From contig NZ_HE610999.1 of NCBI RefSeq assembly GCF_000285555.1, forward strand, positions 68,821 through 132,820: a stretch of DNA of 64,000 bases, given 5' to 3'. Every line of letters starts with the position of its first letter. Position 1 is the first letter of the stretch. The translations under genes were made by a program, and so were the position numbers. Of this stretch, positions 8,893 through 17,683 are shown one piece after another. The notes beneath the pieces were generated by a model that was not told the origin of the DNA, searched no databases, and saw only the letters and a program-made list of their open reading frames with translations. The stretch is from Kurthia massiliensis. GTDB taxonomy: Bacteria; Bacillota; Bacilli; Bacillales_A; Planococcaceae.

Positions 8893-8946
8893 CTTAAATC
8901 ATAAACGATATAAAAAACATTCGTCAACTACAAAATGGAGGATATT

Positions 8947-9546
8947 ATGAATATAAGACAGCAAAAATCCGCAGAAACGAAGAATAACCTTTTAAATACA
9001 GCACTTGAACTATTTGCGGCACATGGATTTGAACACGTCTCTATTGCACAAATCACGAAAGCTTGCGGCGTCTCAAAAGGCACTTTTTATACGCATTTCC
9101 AAACGAAATATGATGTTATTTTAGAAAAATTCAATGCATTAGATGAGTATTATATTACAGTTGTAAAAGAAATTCCGAATCACTTAAATGCTAGTGAAAA
9201 AATATTGGCATTGTACGATGCACAAATGACATATTTACGCGATGTTATCGGGAAAGATTTTATGCGAACGGTTTATACAGCAGCGATGACGAATCAAGTC
9301 GCGCATAATCATTATTTGATTGATCCGAAACGAACGATCTTTCAATTAATGCATACATTTATCCGAGAAGGAATTGAACAGGGGGAATTTCGTGTAGACA
9401 TGGATGCACAGCATATCGAGCACATCATTCAACGAGCAATGCGTGCAAACGTATACGATTGGCTCATTCATACAGAGTTTGACCTCGTCGATGAGATGCA
9501 TCGTTTTACCGCCACGTTATTAGCCGGCATAAAAAAAGGCCCATAG
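8947..9546 (+). CDS. TetR-family regulator
   Basis: 199 aa. N-terminal helix-turn-helix in ALELFAAHGFEHVSIAQITK then KACGVSKGTFYTHFQTKYD (residues about 17-57), followed by a ligand-binding domain. Start ATG 8947 has GGAGG five bases upstream; a longer frame from 8935 would begin inside that site. Divergent from the mmsA/Fe-ADH operon, so probably its regulator, with an acyl-CoA or acid as a plausible effector (inference). Confidence 0.88.
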   Translation: MNIRQQKSAETKNNLLNTALELFAAHGFEHVSIAQITKACGVSKGTFYTHFQTKYDVILEKFNALDEYYITVVKEIPNHLNASEKILALYDAQMTYLRDVIGKDFMRTVYTAAMTNQVAHNHYLIDPKRTIFQLMHTFIREGIEQGEFRVDMDAQHIEHIIQRAMRANVYDWLIHTEFDLVDEMHRFTATLLAGIKKGP

Positions 9547-9559
9547 TCGAAACTATGGG
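9540..9559 (-). terminator. leftward-facing terminator-like hairpin overlapping the tetR stop
   Basis: CCCATAGT-CGAA-ACTATGGG, a perfect 8-bp stem that includes the stop codon. The T-run (T7 after CC) is on the minus-strand side, so it would stop leftward transcription, although no minus-strand gene lies to its right. Confidence 0.5.
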
Positions 9560-9985
9560 TCAAAGAGAAGAATATGAAAAGTACAATGATTATTTAACCG
9601 CTTTTAAACATCATGAAACCTATTTTTTAAAATTATTTTTTATTTATTTCAAATGGATGATTAGTGCCTATATCCATCTATTCCATTCTTCGATAATAAT
9701 AGGAAGAAACTTTTTAACGCTAATGATACCTTCTATTATTTATTAAGTTTATCTATTTTCTGAAAATTTTTACTTTATGAAAATAAGTTTAACGGTTTAA
9801 ATTTAGGGAATAATATTATCGTTCACGTGAATCAACATTTTTTATACCCTCAAGTATTTTTACTTGTGGACAACAAAATCAAAAGATGAAATTGTTGTTT
9901 TCTTTCCGCTATTTTATTTTCAACAATCCATACATATCTTTTGCATTAATCGAAAATAGCACATAAAAAGGAGCTGTTTAGAAGC
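9560..9985. other. intergenic region upstream of the MFS gene
   Basis: About 425 bp, AT-rich. A 63-codon frame (9555-9746) has no ribosome binding site and an implausible composition. The stretch presumably holds the MFS promoter, but no good -35/-10 pair stands out. Confidence 0.4.
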
Positions 9986-11443
9986 ATGCAACAACCGAAT
10001 TTAGATATGGAGCCGCAAGATATTAATATTGTGAGCGCCAAAAAAGCACGAAAGGCCGTCGTTGCGACCGGTATTGGTAACGCGATGGAGTGGTTCGACT
10101 TCGGGCTATACGCTTACTTAGCTGTTACGATTAGTCAGTTATTTTTCGCTGGCGTCGATAATAGTGGCCTTCAACTTGTATTTACCTTTGCGACATTTGC
10201 TGCCGCATTTTTAGTCCGTCCACTCGGCGGCATTTTCTTCGGAAAAATCGGTGACAAATATGGTCGAAAAATTGTATTAAGTACAACGATTATTATTATG
10301 GCATTAGCCACCTTATTAATAGGTTTACTGCCAACGTACGAAACAATTGGTGTATGGGCACCGATTTTATTATTAGTCGCACGTATGATCCAAGGTTTCT
10401 CAACTGGTGGTGAATACTCTGGTGCAATGGTTTATATTGCTGAGTCATCTCCCGATAAGAAACGTGGGATGATCGGTAGTGGTCTTGAAATTGGTTCATT
10501 AGCTGGTTTCATTGCGGCATCAGGTTTAGTTACAGTATTAACATTAATTTTATCAGACGCACAAATGCTCGCTTGGGGATGGCGTTTACCATTCTTAATC
10601 GCTGCACCAATCGGTCTGATCGGCTTATATTTACGTCGTCATTTAGATGAATCTCCTGTATTTGAAGAAATGGAGCAATCAATGAATGAAGATGATGAAC
10701 CATTAACATTTAGAGAGATTTTAAAACACTACAAAAAAGATTTACTATTAAGTGTTGTGATTGTCGCATTCTTTAATATCACAAACTACATGGTACTATC
10801 ATATATGCCATCTTACTTAACAGAAGTATTAAATGTGAGTGACAATATGAGTTTAATTATTTTACTCGTTGTTATGTTAATCATGATGCCTCTTGCACTA
10901 TTCTTCGGTCGTATGAGTGATAAACACGGGAATAAAAAAATCGTACAATTCGGATTAATCGGCTTAACGATCTTATCTATCCCAGCGTTTATGTTAATGG
11001 GTAATGGACAATTAGGCTTCGTATTCGCCGGTGTTTTACTACTCGGTGTACTACTAAGTTTCTATGAAGGTACACTTCCTTCATTATTACCAACATTATT
11101 CTTCTCAGACGTTCGTTATCGTGCACTTGCCCTGTCATTTAATATTTCTGTATCGATCTTCGGTGGTACGACACCACTCGTTGCATCATACTTAGTACAC
11201 GCTACTGGCAATCCACTTGCACCTGCTTATTATTTAACAGCAATTAGTGTAATCGGGTTAATCGTCTTTAGTCTATTGTTCGTTCAAACTTCAGGCCGTG
11301 CCTTAAAAGGTTCTTACCCTGCTGTTGAAACAAAGAAAGAAGTACGCGAAGTGATGAAACAAGATCCAGAAGATGCCCTATGGTGGCATGAAGAAGCTCC
11401 GGATGAGTTATTGCAAAATGACCATACGAAAACTTCTTCCTAA
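9986..11443 (+). CDS. MFS transporter, metabolite:H+ symporter (ProP-like)
   Basis: 485 aa, 12 predicted membrane segments in the inner membrane. Early motif GIGNAMEWFDFGLYAYLA and the loop signature GKIGDKYGRKIVL (about 89-101) are typical of the metabolite:H+ symporter family, which includes ProP (proline/betaine) and alpha-ketoglutarate carriers. The C-terminal tail (about 450-485) is hydrophilic and acidic. ATG 9986 follows AAAAGGAG. Substrate unknown; the nearby semialdehyde operon hints at an organic acid. Confidence 0.88.
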   Translation: MQQPNLDMEPQDINIVSAKKARKAVVATGIGNAMEWFDFGLYAYLAVTISQLFFAGVDNSGLQLVFTFATFAAAFLVRPLGGIFFGKIGDKYGRKIVLSTTIIIMALATLLIGLLPTYETIGVWAPILLLVARMIQGFSTGGEYSGAMVYIAESSPDKKRGMIGSGLEIGSLAGFIAASGLVTVLTLILSDAQMLAWGWRLPFLIAAPIGLIGLYLRRHLDESPVFEEMEQSMNEDDEPLTFREILKHYKKDLLLSVVIVAFFNITNYMVLSYMPSYLTEVLNVSDNMSLIILLVVMLIMMPLALFFGRMSDKHGNKKIVQFGLIGLTILSIPAFMLMGNGQLGFVFAGVLLLGVLLSFYEGTLPSLLPTLFFSDVRYRALALSFNISVSIFGGTTPLVASYLVHATGNPLAPAYYLTAISVIGLIVFSLLFVQTSGRALKGSYPAVETKKEVREVMKQDPEDALWWHEEAPDELLQNDHTKTSS

Positions 11444-11456
11444 CGAATAAAAAAAG

Positions 11457-11487
11457 ACTACCGCTTTCGTTGCGGTAGTTTTTTTAT
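11457..11487 (+). terminator. terminator of the MFS gene
   Basis: ACTACCGC-TTTCGTT-GCGGTAGT followed by T8. Confidence 0.9.
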
Positions 11488-11583
11488 GTTTAAAACACAA
11501 TTATTTATTAATTATATTTCCACATTAAGAAAAATAGATTATTTTTATTCAAGCAGCATTACCAACAATAAAACGAACGAGGA

Positions 11584-11764
11584 AATGACACAGCTCCTTT
11601 CAACGATTGACCAAGAAATGCAATCTTTTGTGAAACAATATTATACTGATTTACAAGTACATCAATATACGACAATGGTTCAATTTACACCACCTGTGCG
11701 ACTTCAACCGACTCCACAAACAATTCTTTCATTATACAAATTGTTCTTTTTTCACAGAAGGTAA
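11584..11764 (+). CDS. possible small protein or gene fragment
   Basis: A frame open from 11486 has an internal ATG at 11584 preceded by GAGG. The product (MTQLLSTIDQEMQSFVKQYY...) looks protein-like at its start, but its last 11 codons overlap the convergent VUT transporter gene. It may be the head of a truncated gene. Weakly supported. Confidence 0.22.
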
Positions 11765-12268
11765 TTGTGTTAACACTAGTGCACCTAATAATTGTAATAC
11801 CGTTTTCACGATCATTTGACCGACGATTGCGGCTGGTACAGCTTCCCATGGCAACATATTCGCGCCAAGTGGGCTTAAACCGATAATAACAAATACAGCA
11901 GAATCTAATATACCACCAACGAGACCACTATAGAACACGCGCCATGCCATTGGTAAATGTAGACGAGAATAAATTTCTGTATCGGCTGACTCTGAAATTA
12001 AAAACGATAAGGCAGATGCACAAACGATTAATAACGTGTCACCTAAGCTCGCAGAAACAACCGCTGATAATAGCAAGGCAAGACCGATGAGCATATACGT
12101 TTTTTTACGACCATATTTATTTTGCACAAGGTCACGTAAAATGAATGTCACCCCAATGAAAAATGTCCCCATTGGCACGATAAACACGCCAAATGTAAAT
12201 GGTGCCATCGAAGCGGTCACAACGTTCGCTGTGACGATGAAAAGTAAGTATAAAATGACGCGGATCAT
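11732..12268 (-). CDS. VUT/YhhQ-family queuosine precursor transporter
   Basis: 178 aa integral membrane protein with about five to six hydrophobic segments. Signature [20 protein letters not shown] (about 45-64) is conserved in the VUT (vitamin uptake transporter, YhhQ) family, whose members import preQ0 or preQ1. Its start overlaps the queC stop (ATGA), and it belongs to the preQ1-riboswitch-controlled queF-queC operon, which fits the precursor uptake role. Confidence 0.88.
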   Translation of the reverse strand: MIRVILYLLFIVTANVVTASMAPFTFGVFIVPMGTFFIGVTFILRDLVQNKYGRKKTYMLIGLALLLSAVVSASLGDTLLIVCASALSFLISESADTEIYSRLHLPMAWRVFYSGLVGGILDSAVFVIIGLSPLGANMLPWEAVPAAIVGQMIVKTVLQLLGALVLTQLPSVKKEQFV

Positions 12269-12924
12269 GCTTGCACCTTCTTCTCAACGTACTGTGCATA
12301 GCCACGATTACGTAAAATACATGATGGACATTCGCCGCAACCATCTGAAATGACGCCGTTGTAGCATGTGAGCGTATTTTCTTTTACATATTGCATGACA
12401 CCTAATGTATCTGAAAGTCCCCACACAGCAGCTTTATCAAGTTCCATTAATGGCGTATGAACAGTAAACGGTTCGTCTAATGCAAGATTTAACGTTTGAT
12501 TAAACGATTTCACAAATGCATCACGACAATCTGGATAACCACTAAAGTCCGCTTCACTGACGCCCACAACGATATGTTGTGCACCAATTTGTGATGCGAG
12601 TACACCTGCAAATGAGAAGAACAATAAATTACGTCCTGGTACGAACGTATTTGGTAATGCGCCATCTTCACCTGCTTGTACCGTAATATCATCGCGTGTT
12701 AATGCATTTGGTGCTAATTGATTTAGCAACGTCATATCTAAAATATGATGTTTCACACCTTGCTCCGCTGCAATTTTTTTCGCACATTCAATTTCTAACG
12801 CGTGACGTTGGCCGTAATTGAATGTTACTGCTTCTACTTCATCAAATTTTTCTAATGCCCAAAATAGACAAGTTGTGCTATCTTGACCGCCGCTAAATAC
12901 GACGACTGCTTTTTGTTTTGTCAT
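12265..12924 (-). CDS. queC: 7-cyano-7-deazaguanine (preQ0) synthase QueC
   Basis: 219 aa. ATP-PPi loop [17 protein letters not shown] (about 7-23); zinc-binding cysteines in [19 protein letters not shown] near the C-terminus. Converts 7-carboxy-7-deazaguanine to preQ0 using ATP and ammonia. Start ATG 12924 is preferred over TTG 12939 because GGAGG lies between them. Preceded by its own preQ1-I riboswitch (12941-13005) in the queF-queC gap. queD and queE are not in the window. Confidence 0.95.
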   Translation of the reverse strand: MTKQKAVVVFSGGQDSTTCLFWALEKFDEVEAVTFNYGQRHALEIECAKKIAAEQGVKHHILDMTLLNQLAPNALTRDDITVQAGEDGALPNTFVPGRNLLFFSFAGVLASQIGAQHIVVGVSEADFSGYPDCRDAFVKSFNQTLNLALDEPFTVHTPLMELDKAAVWGLSDTLGVMQYVKENTLTCYNGVISDGCGECPSCILRNRGYAQYVEKKVQA

Positions 12925-12940
12925 GTGTATTGCCTCCAAT

Positions 12941-13005
12941 AAAAAAACGGCGCCCCTAAGAGCACCGTCCTCTTAGTTTTTTTAAGATGGTCGCTAAGAA
13001 CATCT
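12941..13005 (-). promoter_or_regulatory. preQ1-I riboswitch, second copy (upstream of queC)
   Basis: On the minus strand, stem AGATG...CATCT (13005 down to 12985) encloses loop TTCTTAGCGAC, followed by an A-rich linker TTAAAAAAA and tail CTAAG (12976-12972). CTTAG of the loop pairs with CTAAG of the tail to give the pseudoknot. Next comes a terminator, CGGTGC...GCGCCG plus T7 (12968-12941). CTAAGAG of the tail can instead pair with CTCTTAG inside the terminator, giving an antiterminator. It starts 6 bases past the queF stop. PreQ1 should shut off queC and the transporter. Confidence 0.85.
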
Positions 13006-13010
13006 ACCTA

Positions 13011-13514
13011 TTAACGATTGTCTACTTTTTCAGGGTACATATCGTGATTCATTAAACGATGATGTGCCATTTCTTCATATTTCGTACCTGGACGACCATA
13101 GTTGCACCAAGGGTCGATTGATAATCCACCACGTGGCGTAAATTTACCCCATACTTCAATGTAACGTGGGTCTAGCAATTTAATTAAATCGTCCATGATT
13201 TTATTCATGCAATCTTCATGGAAATCACCATGGTTGCGGAAACTAAATAAATACAATTTCAACGCTTTACTTTCAACCATTTTCGCATCTGGAATATACG
13301 AAATGTAAACAGTTGCAAAGTCAGGTTGTCCTGTCATTGGACATAGGCTCGTAAATTCTGGACAGTTAAATTTCACGAAGAAATCACGATCTTGGTGTAA
13401 ATTTTCGACCGCCTCTAATACTTCCGGTGCATAATCAGTCGGATATTTTGTGTTTTGGTTTCCAAGCAATGTTAAATCGCTTAAACCTTGTTCTTGTGTA
13501 CGTTCATATGACAC
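13011..13514 (-). CDS. queF: NADPH-dependent preQ0 reductase QueF
   Basis: 167 aa, short YkvM-type QueF. Catalytic Cys in [12 protein letters not shown] (about residue 55) and the QueF motif [20 protein letters not shown] (about 81-100). It reduces the nitrile of preQ0 to preQ1 in queuosine biosynthesis. First gene of the queF-queC-transporter operon, behind the riboswitch at 13552-13635. Ribosome binding site AGAAGGAGAG. Confidence 0.95.
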   Translation of the reverse strand: MSYERTQEQGLSDLTLLGNQNTKYPTDYAPEVLEAVENLHQDRDFFVKFNCPEFTSLCPMTGQPDFATVYISYIPDAKMVESKALKLYLFSFRNHGDFHEDCMNKIMDDLIKLLDPRYIEVWGKFTPRGGLSIDPWCNYGRPGTKYEEMAHHRLMNHDMYPEKVDNR

Positions 13515-13551
13515 TCAAATTCTCTCCTTCTGCTAGAGCGACGCGGTCAAT

Positions 13552-13635
13552 AAAAAAACCGCGCCCACTATCGGACACGGTTGAACTGGTGTGATCCCAT
13601 AGTTTTTTATAGAGGGTTTTGCGCTATGAACCTCT
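13552..13635 (-). promoter_or_regulatory. preQ1-I riboswitch, first copy (leader of queF)
   Basis: Minus strand: stem AGAGG...CCTCT, loop TTCATAGCGCAAAA, linker ATAAAAAA, tail CTATGGG (aptamer 13635-13596). Loop CATAG pairs with tail CTATG. A terminator follows, CCGTGTCC-loop-GGGCGCGG plus T7 (13580-13552). CTAT and GGA of the tail can pair with TCC and ATAG of the terminator as an antiterminator. The pseudoknot letters differ from the second copy yet stay paired, which supports both. Confidence 0.9.
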
Positions 13636-13713
13636 TTATAACTAGCGTTTATTTTCCATCTCACTTTAACACAGTTTCAAAATATGTACAATAAATAATA
13701 TTTCAAAAAAATT

Positions 13714-13747
13714 GAAAAAAGGCACTCCCATTGCCAAGAGTGCCTTT
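13714..13747 (-). terminator. terminator, leftward
   Basis: AAAGGCACTC and GAGTGCCTTT arms, with T6 on the minus-strand side. It closes the gene at 13906-14175; the 158 bp between hold nothing else recognisable. Confidence 0.75.
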
Positions 13748-13905
13748 CCCCAAAGGATAATGTACATTTTCATGAACATACTTTTTTATTATAGACTATT
13801 ATGAAATAATTCCTATCAGTTGTATTTACTAATTTTAGGTATAAACATTTAAGTAATTTTATTTAATAGTATTTTCTTACTTGGTTATTTTTGAATACTT
13901 TATAC

Positions 13906-14175
13906 CTATTTTAATACAAAACCATGTAAATTCCACTGTTGGTTAAACATTTGAATTGTATTTAAATATGTATAGGCTTGAATATTTTCTGGTAATGGTT
14001 CTCCCGTACCAGCAACAATCACTTTCACTGTTTCAGTTGCTTGTTGTGTCGGATCTACAAGTGCATACACATATACTTTGTCATATTGGAATGCAATCGA
14101 TAACACTTGTGCATTTTTTGGCAAAGGTAACGCCACAACTTCATTTACTGATACTGGATATTTATAAACACGCAT
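13906..14175 (-). CDS. conserved small protein, 89 aa (DUF7352-like)
   Basis: Begins MRVYKYPVSVNEVVALPLPK, a start I associate with a family of small beta-rich proteins found in phages and Gram-positive bacteria, with no known activity. GGAGGGGG ribosome binding site. No membrane segment. Lies downstream of, and in the same direction as, the zinc-ribbon membrane protein, but a terminator separates them. Confidence 0.65.
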   Translation of the reverse strand: MRVYKYPVSVNEVVALPLPKNAQVLSIAFQYDKVYVYALVDPTQQATETVKVIVAGTGEPLPENIQAYTYLNTIQMFNQQWNLHGFVLK

Positions 14176-14225
14176 TTTCTCACCCCCTCCCCACGACTAT
14201 TCCTTTTAAAACAACCATTAAAACA

Positions 14226-14255
14226 TAAAAAAGAGCTGCGACAGGCGCAACTCTT
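14226..14255 (-). terminator. terminator, leftward
   Basis: AAGAGCTGCG and CGCAACTCTT arms with T6 on the minus-strand side, just past the zinc-ribbon gene. Confidence 0.85.
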
Positions 14256-14264
14256 GTTCAACGT

Positions 14265-15056
14265 TTAAAAATTTAAAAAATCCATGAAATTTAACTCATC
14301 TTCTAATATATTCGATGTCACCATTGATAAGATACCGTAGAAAATCAATAGGCTGACAATTGTAATTGCATAGCCAATGTACGGATCGATTTTTTTGCTG
14401 CCTTCATAATATTTCGCAGCTACATAAATAGGAATTGCAAAGGTGATGAAGAAGAACGATACACCGTATAATACGAGCGATACTTTTACCGCTTTTAACA
14501 ACATGAAAATAAGCGCTGCAATCAACACAACATTCATTATATTGTTGTAGGCACCTATGCGAAGAATACCTTCATGAAATGAAGGTAGCGTACCGAGTTT
14601 TTGTGCTAGTAGTAACACAATACCAATAGAAATTGCATAAAAAAGCGCTATCCCGATGGACATTTTTAAAAATTCCATAAATGTTAATCCAACTGTTTCT
14701 GTGGCTGCAGACTCTCCAAACCAATCTGCCAGGTCATTATAAAAACTGAACATAATGAGCGCAATTTGATTTGCAAACATAAAGAGAACGATGGTTAATA
14801 GTAATACTGATATGATGGATGTTGCCACTGCAAATCCAAAATGGCGTGGATCACTTCGCTTTGAAGGCTGTTTTAACATTTGCATAAAATATTCAAAGTA
14901 GTTTCCACCATGTAATTTTAACTGTTCTACCGTTGCATTTTGTGTGCGCCTCGGCTCTGGAGATGCTACGTTGCGGCGTTGCGCTTGAACAGGTGTACCA
15001 CACTTACCGCAAAAATTTCCGGACACTTGCTCATGTCCACATTGCGTACAAATCAT
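14265..15056 (-). CDS. zinc-ribbon membrane protein
   Basis: 263 aa. N-terminal zinc ribbon with two CxxC pairs (CTQCGHEQVSGNFCGKCG, residues 3-20), a basic proline linker, then about five transmembrane helices between residues 75 and 255 (a YIP1/DUF6574-like arrangement). Such proteins are common in Bacillota and have no defined role. Single gene, ATG 15056. Confidence 0.75.
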   Translation of the reverse strand: MICTQCGHEQVSGNFCGKCGTPVQAQRRNVASPEPRRTQNATVEQLKLHGGNYFEYFMQMLKQPSKRSDPRHFGFAVATSIISVLLLTIVLFMFANQIALIMFSFYNDLADWFGESAATETVGLTFMEFLKMSIGIALFYAISIGIVLLLAQKLGTLPSFHEGILRIGAYNNIMNVVLIAALIFMLLKAVKVSLVLYGVSFFFITFAIPIYVAAKYYEGSKKIDPYIGYAITIVSLLIFYGILSMVTSNILEDELNFMDFLNF

Positions 15057-15466
15057 CGCATTCCCTCGCTTTCCTTTTTAATATTACAAATTTATCCCAT
15101 ATTTAATATAATATGTTAACTTTAAGTTATTGTAAATATTTAGTAATTAAATTTAACTATTTTCATCCTTATTTTACATAAATATAAAAAATATAACGTA
15201 AACCTAAACAGACTTGCAGCCATCGAATATGTCCCCAAATAAGGCTTTTTCCGCACAATATATGCTATTTTGGTCGTTTAGGTTTAACATTTAGGAAATA
15301 CGTTAAAAAAGAGCTATAGGATAGTTATTTTATCGTCTTTTTACGCATACGAATTCGACGATTTTTTACTATTTCATACTAAATTGATGAATTTTTTTTC
15401 AAAACGCCAATTAATTGTTACAATATGGATATGTACAATTAACTATTGATACAATGAGGTGAGAGA
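15057..15466. other. 410-bp intergenic region between divergent genes
   Basis: AT-rich and without coding frames. It must hold both the zinc-ribbon gene promoter and the cls promoter. No clear operator or structured leader is visible. Confidence 0.4.
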
Positions 15467-16930
15467 TTGACTTATTTTTTCACGTATTTTTTTAAATCGA
15501 GCACATTGAGTGCCACGCTTCTAACGGTCAACGTTATTTTAGCAATTGCGATTATCTTTTTAGAGCGTAAAAAACCGTCTTCTGCATGGGCATGGATTTT
15601 CGTCCTATTTTTTTTACCATATGTAGGCTTTATTCTATATATGTTCATCGGAAAACCGTTACGTAAAAAGCACTTACTACGTTGGATTCCGAAAAAAAGC
15701 ATCGGGATTCAAGAAACGATTGACGATCAAAAGAAACGTGTACTAGAAGATGATTTAGATATTGAAAACATTGAAAGTGCACGTGAGCTCATTCATATGA
15801 ATTTACAAACGAATGATGCGATCGTCACGAAAAACAATCATATTGAATTGTTTAACGATGGGCATGCGAAATTTGATTCGCTTATTCGCGACATTCAACA
15901 AGCAACAGACCACGTTCATATTCAATATTACATTTTTAAATTGGATGACCTCGGTAATAGCATTTTGCAGGCGCTTATCGAACGTGCAAAAGCTGGTGTA
16001 GAAGTACGTATTTTGTACGATGCATTAGGATCACGTAAAGTGCGCAAGCGTCACTTTAAAGAACTTATTGCTGCGGGCGGTGAGGTAGAAGTATTTTTCC
16101 CATCTATTTTACCGATTATTAATCCACGAATGAATTATCGAAATCACCGTAAAATTGTTGTCATTGATGGCAACATCGGTTATCTAGGTGGATTTAATGT
16201 CGGGGATGAATATTTGAGCCGCGACAAGAAATTCGGCTATTGGCGCGATACACATATGCGCATTCAAGGGAACGCTGTACACGCCCTACAAGCACGCTTT
16301 ATGATGGATTGGAATCAAGCCGGTAACTCGCTAGACTTATCATTTGCACCTCATTATTTTACACCTGCGAACGTAGAAGGTACGAGCGCGATGCAAGTCG
16401 TTTCAAGTGGACCTGACTCTACGTATGCATCCATTCAAAACAGTTACATTAAAATGATTTTACAAGCGAAAAAATATGTCTATATTCAATCACCATATTT
16501 TATTCCAGATGATGCATTTTTAGAAGCTGTTCGTATTGCCGTTCTTTCTGGCATTGATGTACGCATTATGATTCCTAACAAACCAGACCACCCATTCGTT
16601 TACATGGCGACTTGTTCATATGCGAGTGACTTGATGGCTTCTGGCGCGAAAGTATATCATTATGCAAATGGGTTTTTACACGCAAAAGTTGTCATCATTG
16701 ATGATCAAATTGCTTCTGTCGGAACGGCTAATGTTGATAACCGTAGCTTCCGTTTAAACTTTGAAGTGAATGGCTTTATTTATGATGAAAACATTACGAA
16801 ACAACTGGCGGAGATGTTCCGTGAAGATATGAAAGTATGTGTGGAAATGACAGCTGAAAATTATAACAGCCGTTCAGTTTGGATTAAATTTAAAGAATCG
16901 ATTTCACGCATGTTATCACCAATTTTATAA
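15467..16930 (+). CDS. cls: cardiolipin synthase
   Basis: 487 aa. Two N-terminal membrane helices (about 15-70), then two phospholipase-D HKD motifs: NHRKIVVIDG (about 227-236) and HAKVVIIDD (about 405-413). It condenses phosphatidylglycerol molecules into cardiolipin at the membrane. The start is TTG 15467, eight bases after TGAGGTGAG; no in-frame ATG exists before the first helix ends. Length is normal for bacterial Cls. Confidence 0.95.
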   Translation: MTYFFTYFFKSSTLSATLLTVNVILAIAIIFLERKKPSSAWAWIFVLFFLPYVGFILYMFIGKPLRKKHLLRWIPKKSIGIQETIDDQKKRVLEDDLDIENIESARELIHMNLQTNDAIVTKNNHIELFNDGHAKFDSLIRDIQQATDHVHIQYYIFKLDDLGNSILQALIERAKAGVEVRILYDALGSRKVRKRHFKELIAAGGEVEVFFPSILPIINPRMNYRNHRKIVVIDGNIGYLGGFNVGDEYLSRDKKFGYWRDTHMRIQGNAVHALQARFMMDWNQAGNSLDLSFAPHYFTPANVEGTSAMQVVSSGPDSTYASIQNSYIKMILQAKKYVYIQSPYFIPDDAFLEAVRIAVLSGIDVRIMIPNKPDHPFVYMATCSYASDLMASGAKVYHYANGFLHAKVVIIDDQIASVGTANVDNRSFRLNFEVNGFIYDENITKQLAEMFREDMKVCVEMTAENYNSRSVWIKFKESISRMLSPIL

Positions 16931-16938
16931 AGTACAGC

Positions 16939-16970
16939 AAAGGATGATGAAAAATCATCCTTTTTTGTTT
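16939..16970 (+). terminator. terminator of cls
   Basis: AAAGGATGAT and ATCATCCTTT arms followed by T-rich sequence. Confidence 0.85.
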
Positions 16971-17035
16971 AAAAAATAAGCAATGGGGAAATTAACTATT
17001 GAGTATATTTTTAATGATGAAGGGATGATTCAATA

Positions 17036-17533
17036 ATGAGTGAAAACACACAACATGAACAAATCGTGGAAACATTAAAGAAAATCGTGGAGGATGCAAA
17101 AGTAGCGATGCTTGTGACACAACAAGCAGATGGTAAACTTGTATCACGTCCAATGCAACTACAAGAAATCGAATTTGATGGAGACATTTGGTTCTTAACA
17201 CGTACAGATACAGATAAGTATAGTGAGATTAAGGCAAATCCATCTGTTAACGTCGCATTCATTGATAAATCATATGCTTCAATTAGTGGCCAAGCCGAAT
17301 TCGTAGACGATTTAGATCGTAAAAAAGAATTTTGGAATGGCGTATACGATAAAATGTTTGATGTCAGCTATGATGACCCAAGCGTAACGTTAATTAAAGT
17401 AAACGCAGAGTCTGCTGAATATTGGGATACAGGTGCAACAGTAAAATCTGTTTATAACTTCGTAAAAAAAGTAGTTGGTAAAGAAGAGCCTGTTGAGCCT
17501 GCAAAAGATACAAATCAATCTGTCGACTTGTAA
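17036..17533 (+). CDS. general stress protein, pyridoxamine-phosphate-oxidase-like fold
   Basis: 165 aa. Opening KIVEDAKVAMLVTQQADGKL then SRPMQ, later DGDIWFLTRTDTDKYSEIKA, are typical of the GSP26/YdaG-like split-barrel flavin-binding family. The C-terminal tail (SVYNFVKKVVGKEEPVEPAK) is charged. Family members bind FMN/FAD and are induced by stress; activity is unknown. Single gene with AAGGGATGA upstream. Confidence 0.85.
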   Translation: MSENTQHEQIVETLKKIVEDAKVAMLVTQQADGKLVSRPMQLQEIEFDGDIWFLTRTDTDKYSEIKANPSVNVAFIDKSYASISGQAEFVDDLDRKKEFWNGVYDKMFDVSYDDPSVTLIKVNAESAEYWDTGATVKSVYNFVKKVVGKEEPVEPAKDTNQSVDL

Positions 17534-17553
17534 AATCCTGTCGTTTATACACA

Positions 17554-17584
17554 AAAACGTCATACCTTTTATGTATGGCGTTTT
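17554..17584 (+). terminator. terminator, with a near-copy at 25043
   Basis: AAAACGTCATAC-CTTTTAT-GTATGGCGTTTT. The right 20 or so bases recur almost unchanged at 25043-25080. Confidence 0.8.
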
Positions 17585-17644
17585 CATATTGTCGAAAAAC
17601 TATTCAATCAATAGATAAAGATTGAATAGTTTTTCGACAATATG
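17585..17644. repeat. perfect 25-bp inverted repeat with 10-base loop
   Basis: The arms 17585-17609 and 17620-17644 are exact reverse complements (starting CATATTGTCGAAAAAC), loop AATAGATAAA. It is far longer than an ordinary terminator stem and lies between two normal terminators in a convergent gap. Confidence 0.9.
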
Positions 17645-17645
17645 T

Positions 17646-17682
17646 AGCCCGATGCAGCAATGCTACATCGGGCTGTTTTTTT
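17646..17682 (+). terminator. terminator hairpin before the S8 3' end
   Basis: AGCCCGATG and CATCGGGCT arms, then G and T7 on the plus strand. It protects the S8 gene from rightward transcription. Confidence 0.8.
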
Positions 17683-17683
17683 A

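Noticed and set aside
9555-9746. 63-codon plus-strand frame after tetR
   Set aside because: Starts inside the hairpin at the tetR stop, no ribosome binding site, unlikely amino acid content.
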